From Dactylonectria macrodidyma (Eukaryota; Ascomycota; Sordariomycetes; Hypocreales; Nectriaceae): a stretch of 64,000 nt of DNA. A model generated the notes under the pieces. It worked only from the letters and a program-made list of their open reading frames with translations, was not told the DNA's origin and did no database searches. The translations under genes were made by a program, and so were the position numbers. The DNA lies in assembly GCA_020744425.1 (NCBI GenBank), contig JAGMUV010000010.1, forward strand, positions 1,116,001 to 1,180,000, in the 5' to 3' direction. This document shows positions 58,006-64,000 of the stretch, in pieces. Position 1 is the stretch's first letter. Every line of letters begins with the position of its first letter.

Positions 58006-59704
58006 ATGCTTACTCTACGACAAAAGGGCCTGGCGGCAGTGAGAACCCTTCCATCTCGCTGCCGTGTCGTCTCTCCTGGCTATGGGTTAGTGAATAGTGG
58101 CCTGCAACATCATCGGTGGTTCGGAAAATCCCCAGCCCTGCTCGCTCTCAAGCCATATCTGCTTGCTGATATTGGCGAAGGTACGTTGCCTCCTTGTATT
58201 GGATATATCCTCAAAACACGGAGTAGCCGGAATTTTCACAGCCTGACCTCCTGCAGGAATCACCGAATGCCAAATCATTTCCTGGGCTGTGAAACCCGGA
58301 GACAAGGTAGATCAATTTGATCCGATCTGCGAAGTGCAGTCAGACAAGGCTTCAGTTGAGGTAACCCGTTATGTTATTCGATATTCAAGTCGACGTGTTT
58401 TGGAAATTAACCTGCTTCTTAGATTACGTCGAGATTCGAGGGTACTATCGAGAAACTTCACTACCAAGAGGGAGACGTAGCTAAAGTGGGCTCGGTAATT
58501 CGCCTTCTTATAACAACGTGACAGTCCATCAAATGTTAACAAGCGATAGGCGCTTCTGGACATGGATGTCTCTGGCGAGAGTGATGATGCCACTGAAACT
58601 TCTGAATCCGGTGCGGCCCTAGAGAATGACGCACGGGTGCAGAAAGGCACAGGCTGGGATTCACAGCTCGAGAATGTGACAGCTTCACCTAGCTCCACCG
58701 CATCAAAGACACCCGTGACGAATGACCGACTTGGCTACTTTGCTAGCAACGGAAGCCAGGCACCGGTTGCTCCAGCCGTCAGGCGCATACTCAAAGAGAA
58801 CAACCTCAATGTTGGCGATGTCCAGGGTACCGGAAAGGACGGCCGGGTCCTCAAGGAGGATGTCCTAAGACACATAGAAGCTCACACCAATTTTTCTACC
58901 AAGGGACCCCAGCCAAGCGATGTTGCGGCAGACAGTGTCGTGGCACAAGACCGCAGAGTCTCCTTGTCGCCCGTCCAGAGCCAGATGTTCAAGTCCATGA
59001 CATCTTCCCTGGCCATTCCACACTTCCTTTACACGCACTCGGTCAATTTGACACCCCTGACCAAATTGCGCGAGAAATTACGCGCAGATCCATCTTTGGC
59101 GCCATTTCAAATGAGTCAGGATGATGCCACCGTTAAATTTACACTGCTTCCTTTTGTGTTAAAGGCTCTTTCGCTAGCTGTCAGCAATTTTCCAATGATG
59201 AACTCGGTCCTAGACGTGGGTAAGCCCGATAGCGGACAGCGACCTGAGTTGGTTATTAAGCGCCGTCACAACTTTGGCATTGCCGTTGACACCTCAAACG
59301 GTCTATTAGTACCTGTAGTACACAACGTCCAGAGCCACTCCGTTCTCTCCCTGGCCGCAGAGATCTCTCGCCTTGGAAAGCTGGCACGGGAGGGAAAGCT
59401 CACCACCGAGGACATGAAAGGCGGCACCCTCGTGGTCAGCAACATTGGAAGCATTGGCGGCAACGTCGTGGCTCCGATAATTCTCTCGCCCATGACGGCC
59501 ATCATGGCAGTTGGCAAGACAGAGGACATCCCGGTCTTTGAGACTGATCAAGACGGCAATGAGAGGATCGTCAAGAAAAAGCAGGCCGTTCTCAGTTGGA
59601 GCGCTGACCATCGAGTCATCGATGGTGCAACAGTGGCTAAATGTGCGCAGCAGGTGGCGATGTGGTTGGAGAAGCCCGAGGCCATGGGTGTGGCTCTCAA
59701 GTGA
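58006..59704 (+). CDS. Branched-chain alpha-keto acid dehydrogenase E2, dihydrolipoyl transacylase, four exons
   Basis: Exons 58006-58180, 58257-58360, 58423-58494 and 58550-59704 join in frame (introns 76, 62 and 55 nt) into 501 aa. A basic targeting peptide opens the protein ([19 protein letters not shown]). The lipoyl domain has [18 protein letters not shown] and the lipoyl-lysine site SDKASVE (Lys89). An acidic linker and the peripheral subunit-binding domain follow ([33 protein letters not shown]). The catalytic domain ends with [11 protein letters not shown] (His471, Asp475). All functional parts are present. E2 forms the core that transfers acyl groups to CoA, giving isovaleryl-, isobutyryl- or 2-methylbutyryl-CoA. 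Confidence 0.93.
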
Positions 59705-59961
59705 ATGCGGGATGGCATGAAGTGGAGAAACTAAGGGAGGCGAACATAGAGAGTCAATTTGTGAAGATAGAGGCAGAAAAATATAATGACACATTTTGGT
59801 TGTAAGTGAATAGTATGCCCTTATAATCCGTACACTATTTCCCACGACTTCTGTGTCCCTATATCCATGCTTATGGTAGTCGCCCTCTTCACAATGCTCA
59901 CCGCCGCCTGGAGGATTATTTGGCTAGTATAGCTGCTATAGGAGCCGCATTCTGGAGGAGA
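59705..59961. other. Convergent spacer after E2
   Basis: 257 bp between the E2 stop and the SnoaL-like stop. It holds no frame of note and presumably both 3' ends. Confidence 0.5.
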
Positions 59962-60496
59962 CTAAGTCAACAACTGCCGTGAAGTGCGAGAACCGGTGCG
60001 GATATGTTGAAGTCGAATAGAGACTTACCGCGAACACCTCCATGTAGCTGATGCGAGGCTGGCCTTCATGAGACTCGACCTTGGTATGGACAGCAAAAGG
60101 ACAGTGGAGACATTTGCCGTTGACTACCTCCATGTACACAGATCCAAGTAGGACCAGCTCTGAAGACTTCCCCTGTGCTGCAAACCCTTTAGAAATGGTG
60201 TGTTTTCTCAGTGTTACAGCAGACCAGGCGTTGTCTCGGCTCTTGGCTATTTCTGTGGTTGTCGTTAGCCACATGGAATTAGGGCAGCGAAGCGGAACCC
60301 CAGTACCTTTAGATCCCTTGAGCGGTCCGTTAGGGCCAATAAGGACCGCGCTCTCAGTAAAGATCTCAATTGCCATGAGGTGGCCCGTATCTGGGTCCTT
60401 GGAGTCTGCGAGCTCGTAGTACCTGGCAAAGAGGTTCTTTATGTCCTGGCTTATCTCGACAGATAGCCATTCGGTGCTTTCAGTGACATAGCTCAT
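59962..60496 (-). CDS. SnoaL-like (NTF2-fold) protein, three exons
   Basis: Minus-strand exons 60496-60307, 60252-60029 and 59973-59962 join in frame (introns 54 and 55 nt) into 141 aa. The small last exon encodes only three residues and the stop. The fold pattern is SnoaL-like: an N-terminal helix (VEISQDIKNLFARYYELADS), HLMAIEIFTESAVLIGPNG, and a C-terminal beta sheet (ELVLLGSVYMEVVNGKC, HTKVESHEGQPRISYMEVF). The length fits the family. SnoaL-like proteins are cyclases, isomerases, dehydratases or hydrolases in polyketide and other secondary pathways; no function can be fixed here. An upstream in-frame ATG would add about 30 residues. It is divergent from the VOC gene and downstream of E2. 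Confidence 0.7.
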
Positions 60497-60856
60497 TATT
60501 GCGAGATTCTGGGTTACTGTCTTGTCGGTTGCTGTGATGGAAGATTGAAAGCTGGGATAAGTCCACCCAGGCTGGATGACCTGGTTATTCATGCAAGACC
60601 ATTGGAAGGGAAGCGTATGAATCGGCCATCGGTCGACTATCCGGCCCGCGGCCATCCCGCTGCGCTCACTGCATTACGGTATCGGCTTCGGGCTGGGCGG
60701 CTGATCACAGCATCTTGCCGAACCCTTGGCTAGCAGTCTCTTCATAACAGAACTCGGGTATATCTAAGCCCTCGTGTTCCGACAAACCCCTGGGGCAGAC
60801 TCGACTCACCACTAGCTCCCGTAGGAAACCCACATCTCTCCACCAACCAAGCAGAA
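60497..60856. promoter_or_regulatory. Divergent promoter between SnoaL-like and VOC genes
   Basis: 360 bp. A GTATATCTAAG box near 60758 lies about 100 bp before the VOC ATG. A TCGGCTTCGGGCTGGGC remnant of the hexamer repeat lies near 60682. Confidence 0.5.
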
Positions 60857-61456
60857 ATGCCACCCTCAGTCGCTCTTGATTTCGACGCTCCGAGCACCAA
60901 GGTGTTGAGCCCGGTGGCGTTGGCCCACGTCGTGCTACGCACTGCCAATCTCCAGCGTATGGCCGAATTCTACACCAACTTCCTCGGCGGGAGCATCACA
61001 TATGGCAACGAGGCACTGTCTTTCATCACCTACGATGAAGAGCACCACCGCATCGCGATCATAGGCATCCCAGCCACGGAGCCAAAGAACCCCCGCAGCT
61101 GTGGCCTGGAGCACATTGCCTTCTCGTTCGATTCCCTGACCGACCTGCTGCAGTCGTACCGTCACCGCAAGGCCCGCGGGATCAACCCGGTCTGGTGCGT
61201 CAACCACGGTCCCACGACGAGCATCTACTACAAGGATCCGGACGGTAACATGATCGAGACGCAGGTGGACAACTTCGACACGGTCGAGGATGCGACCGTT
61301 TTCATGATGAGCGACAAGTTTGCGCAGAATCCCATTGGCACCGACTTTGACGCTGAGGAGATGATTGCTGCCATCAAGAACGGCGAGGACGACCGTGTGC
61401 TCAAGACACGCCGGGAGATTGGGCGACGAGCAATGCCAGATCTGGCAAGCATGTGA
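60857..61456 (+). CDS. VOC / glyoxalase-fold dioxygenase-like protein
   Basis: Single exon, 199 aa. The vicinal-oxygen-chelate pattern is clear: LAHVVLRTANLQRMAEFYTN with the first metal His, FITYDEEHHRIAIIG, LEHIAFSFDSLTDLLQSY with the second His, and IYYKDPDGNMIETQVDNF with the metal Glu. This fits extradiol-dioxygenase or glyoxalase-type proteins, many of which are single-domain in fungi. The C-terminal tail is helical and charged. The reaction is unknown. The gene is divergent from the SnoaL-like gene, and the pair directly follows the BCKDH genes. Confidence 0.8.
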   Translation: MPPSVALDFDAPSTKVLSPVALAHVVLRTANLQRMAEFYTNFLGGSITYGNEALSFITYDEEHHRIAIIGIPATEPKNPRSCGLEHIAFSFDSLTDLLQSYRHRKARGINPVWCVNHGPTTSIYYKDPDGNMIETQVDNFDTVEDATVFMMSDKFAQNPIGTDFDAEEMIAAIKNGEDDRVLKTRREIGRRAMPDLASM

Positions 61457-62033
61457 TCTCGGGCGATGTTTCGCTCATCGCCCTCTGGGTGTGGCTGCAA
61501 AGGCTCGACGCTTCGGCTTCGGCTTCGGGCTCGGGCTCGGGCTCGGGCATGATCTAGACCCTGGGGCTTGGGCTCGGGCTATTAGGTGGATCCTTGACTT
61601 GCGACAAATGTAATTGTCCCCGAAGTGAGGAGTAACTGACCGAGACCGGAAGGCTGAGGAACAACATGGACAGCATGTTTGATTAAACCCTAGAAATATC
61701 TTCATTTAACAAAGTGAATTGCCGTGCTCCTGCTCCATTGAACTCAATCTTCAGCTCGGGGTCCAGAAAAGCTAAACGATAGTGTTAGGGCTGGGGTGCA
61801 TCTAGTTCACGCTACCAGAATAATGTTGTTGGACTGTTTGCTCGACTCATTATTCGGTATTATGCTACGCATGTTGGTACACATATCAGACCCTATCATC
61901 CCGCAGTCACCAAATCCCCGTTCTGCATTCCCTCAGGAGAACCCCTGGGCGTACAAGTATTGGGGTTTCATCCACAACCTGCATGGTTCCACCATGCTCT
62001 ATCCAACATGAAAACGATCTCGATTACTCCTGT
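61457..62033. other. Intergenic, with a G-rich hexamer array
   Basis: About 580 bp, including the array at 61511-61580. No gene is supported. Confidence 0.5.
61511..61580. repeat. TCGGGC hexamer array, right of the BCKDH-VOC module
   Basis: CTTCGG units followed by four TCGGGC units, then a second short run (TTGGGCTCGGGC). It is close in sequence and orientation to the array near 54032. Confidence 0.65.
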
Positions 62034-62977
62034 CTAACCCGCTGACACCCAGTCTCCTAGCCAATACGATGGGTGCATGTCGCCAGGTGAAGGTGCCAGG
62101 ATGGAAAGAAGTTCTCTATCAAGGGATTGGCTCTGGTTCATCATGCCTATCCAATGGCTAATAACCCCTGGTTCTGAACGCTGCAGGCCTTCATTCAGGT
62201 CCGGCTGTGGCGAGGGAATCCCAGGGATGGAATCAGTCCCTATTATGCGACTTGAGTTGGCTGTCTGGCCCGGGGGGAGACCGTCGGCAGAGCTCTCCGG
62301 CGTACCCACTTGCTCATCCCCCGTGCTCCTTCGGTCTTGCAATGACCGTTCTGTATTAGCAAGAGGATTATTGGAAGTATTGGACTCATCCTGGCTTGTA
62401 CTCTTTCGGCCGCTACAATGCTCGCTGCCATATTTAGCTGTTACGTCGCGTGCTAGTCGAACGAACTCGGTCATTTTTTGTGAAAGCAGTTTCGCCGGCT
62501 GTGACATACTCGAGACGTCCGAAAAAGCCAACGACAGTCTCCATCAGAGCAATGTCCCTCTGCGTTAACTCGTTAGGAGTGTTCGATACAGTGTGCACGA
62601 ATATCGTGGTCAGAGCAGTAAAGGGATAGTAAAAAACGAGCCTGCAGATATGAGAACAAGTTAGAGCGAGCTACCACGTAGAATAGCAGACCAAGTGGAG
62701 TACGAGGATGGGGAGAAAAGCGGATGCTCGGCTATAGAGGGATGGAACACAGGAGTGGCTCCGGATTCGCGGACTTCAAAGACCTACCATGCGGGCGTGT
62801 GGCTCTCGATGTCAAGATGCTTGGTGAGCAACACTATACACCTTGCTGCTCTGATGTGCGATACGTGCGATCTATGGTCGACCAAATTATCGAGATTTGT
62901 GTCGTCCTGCGTGAACATGGGCGTGAAGCGTCGGTAGACGGCACACAATACGTACATATTGGGTGCGAAAGGGTGTT
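62034..62977 (-). pseudogene. C-terminal relic of a fungal-specific (Zn2Cys6-type) transcription factor
   Basis: On the minus strand a segment near 62950-62788 reads VLCAVYRRFTPMFTQDD to RCIVLLTKHLDIESHTPAW. It splices (62787-62642, 146 nt) to LVFYYPFTALTTIFVHTVSN, then ALMETVVGFFGRLEYVT. These are the helices near the end of the fungal-specific transcription factor domain. After GRLEY the homologous reading moves to another frame (AKLLSQKMTEFVRLARDV) that stays open to 62034. No zinc cluster or N-terminal half is found upstream. It is therefore a truncated, frameshifted relic. It may once have regulated the cluster or the P450. Confidence 0.55.
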
Positions 62978-63441
62978 TGTATGGTTTGGTGATTATTAAA
63001 AGTGCAGATCGAATGTCTCTTTAGCATGCATATTGTCATATTTTGCCCAACGTTACGTTCTTGAAAGTTTGAGAGGCTCCCTTGGCGGAAAACTCGCTCA
63101 GAATTTCTGTTACAGAACCATGTTGAACGCAATGTCCACAGTTGTGCGATTGTTAAAGTCAACATAATTCGGTTTCGCATGTCCGTTTGAGCCACTCTTG
63201 AAGATAACTACACGGATGTTCTCATGCCCAAATAGCTGTAATCCGACATAGAGATTGTGTTGCTAAGGAAGAGGCCAGTACAGAGGAGACATGATCTTCC
63301 GGAAGTCAAGCATGCGCTAACTTGAAATGCTGTAGCGGTCAAAATTACAGGGATAGAGTCACGTGATTGGCTTCTTTTCCAAGATGAGTCGGAGAATGCT
63401 GGCCTGTCTTTGCCCTCCTTTTGCGCCACATTGGAGCAACA
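62978..63441. other. Intergenic before the P450 gene
   Basis: About 460 bp with short frames only and no clear promoter element. Confidence 0.45.
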
Positions 63442-64000
63442 ATGGGTAACACAAGCATGGCAGCCACTCAGGCGGCCGTACCAACTGAGACAGTCTCAGC
63501 CTCAGCCTCGGCTGCTAGGATCATTGTGCTTCTATTGTTGCCATTCGCTTTAACCTACATCTGGACTGTGGCTGGCAACAGGGGATATCGCCATGAGTCG
63601 GCCCCGAGGGAACCTCCGAGGGTTCCGTACTGGATCCCCGTGGCAGGCAACACATTCGGGTTTGCTTTCAACACAGAAAAGTTCCTGACTTCCATCATGT
63701 AAGGCTCCCATCACACGATAGCCTCCTCTCGTCTCACATGTCCAGATGCAAATTCGGCAATGTTCCCCTCCGCATCTTGGTTGGTGCTGAACCTATGTAC
63801 TTTATCCCCCACGGCGAACCCATCCTTGAGCTCTTCAAAGCATCCCGTCATCTTACAACCAAATCTCTCGGTGTTATGACTGTCCGAGACGCGTTCGGCT
63901 GCCCTCAAAAGGACATTGACGACATCTACGGTGCTGACGACTCCGGCACAGAGGCTAAGCCTGCTCCAGGATGGGAGAATGTCGACCCCTCCCTCCGCTT
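63442..64000 (+). CDS. Cytochrome P450, 5' part, cut by the window edge
   Basis: Exon 1 (63442-63698) encodes an N-terminal membrane anchor (IIVLLLLPFALTYIWTVAG) and the proline-rich hinge PPRVPYWIPVAGNTFGF. A 47-nt intron (63699-63745) leads to CKFGNVPLRILVGAEPMYFI and then RHLTTKSLGVMTVRDAFG, open to the edge. This matches fungal P450s of the oxysterol-7-hydroxylase/prostacyclin-synthase-like type. The heme-binding Cys lies outside the window. An ER-anchored monooxygenase is expected. It could be a tailoring enzyme of the adjacent module, but this is inference. Confidence 0.8.

Noticed and set aside
62077..62568. 163-codon plus-strand frame
   Set aside because: Antisense to the transcription-factor relic, which has recognisable domain motifs; the plus frame has none.
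1..64000. tRNA, rRNA and CRISPR arrays
   Set aside because: I looked for T-loop-like motifs, clover-leaf arms and regularly spaced repeats and found none convincing; CRISPR is not expected in a fungal nuclear genome.

Overview
The window looks like nuclear DNA of a filamentous ascomycete, most likely a Sordariomycete such as a hypocrealean fungus. Introns are about 47-146 nt with GT..AG ends, and spliced models restore known domains. Typical fungal families are present: a Zn2Cys6 regulator, NmrA, a fungal-type P450, a HeLo-like pseudokinase and an OTT_1508-like deaminase. Many genes are decayed, a DNA transposon is present, and gene-poor stretches separate islands of intact genes. This is the texture of an accessory or lineage-specific region. 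All family calls rest on motifs read by eye; no database search was possible.

Left part (1-23.5 kb). A gene start runs off the left edge. An NmrA-like gene follows at 2.7 kb. A large minus-strand gene (4120-8290) becomes, after removal of three short introns, one 1333-aa protein kinase-ankyrin fusion. Facing it across a 461-bp promoter is a HeLo-like helical plus pseudokinase gene (8752-10488). The pair resembles a fungal allorecognition or NLR-like module. Then come an unrecognised two-exon gene, a multi-spanning membrane protein, two adjacent decayed minus-strand genes (one a GDSG peptidase-fold protein) and a tail-anchored accessory protein.

Middle (24.8-53.4 kb). Intact genes are a secreted M28 metallopeptidase (7 exons), a secreted BBE-type FAD oxidoreductase (4 exons), an OTT_1508-like deaminase, a Cys-rich unknown, a PhyH dioxygenase, a five-exon FAH-family hydrolase, a Zn2Cys6 regulator and a retinol-dehydrogenase-like SDR. 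Among them lie broken pieces of an SDR, an FAD_binding_2 dehydrogenase, an amino-acid permease and an aldo-keto reductase. A 1382-bp Tc1/mariner element with both TIRs and a TA target duplication carries a dead transposase. The mixture suggests a catabolic or secondary-metabolism island being eroded by nonsense and frameshift mutations.

Right part (54-64 kb). The most striking feature is a compact, apparently intact set of three branched-chain alpha-keto acid dehydrogenase subunits: E1 beta (+), E1 alpha (-) and E2 (+). A SnoaL-like gene (-) and a VOC/glyoxalase-fold gene (+) follow, also divergent. G-rich TCGGGC hexamer arrays lie on both sides of this module. BCKDH genes are expected to be dispersed housekeeping loci in fungi, so a clustered set next to small tailoring-type enzymes suggests a pathway fed by branched-chain acyl-CoA. 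A regulator relic and the 5' part of a cytochrome P450 gene close the window.
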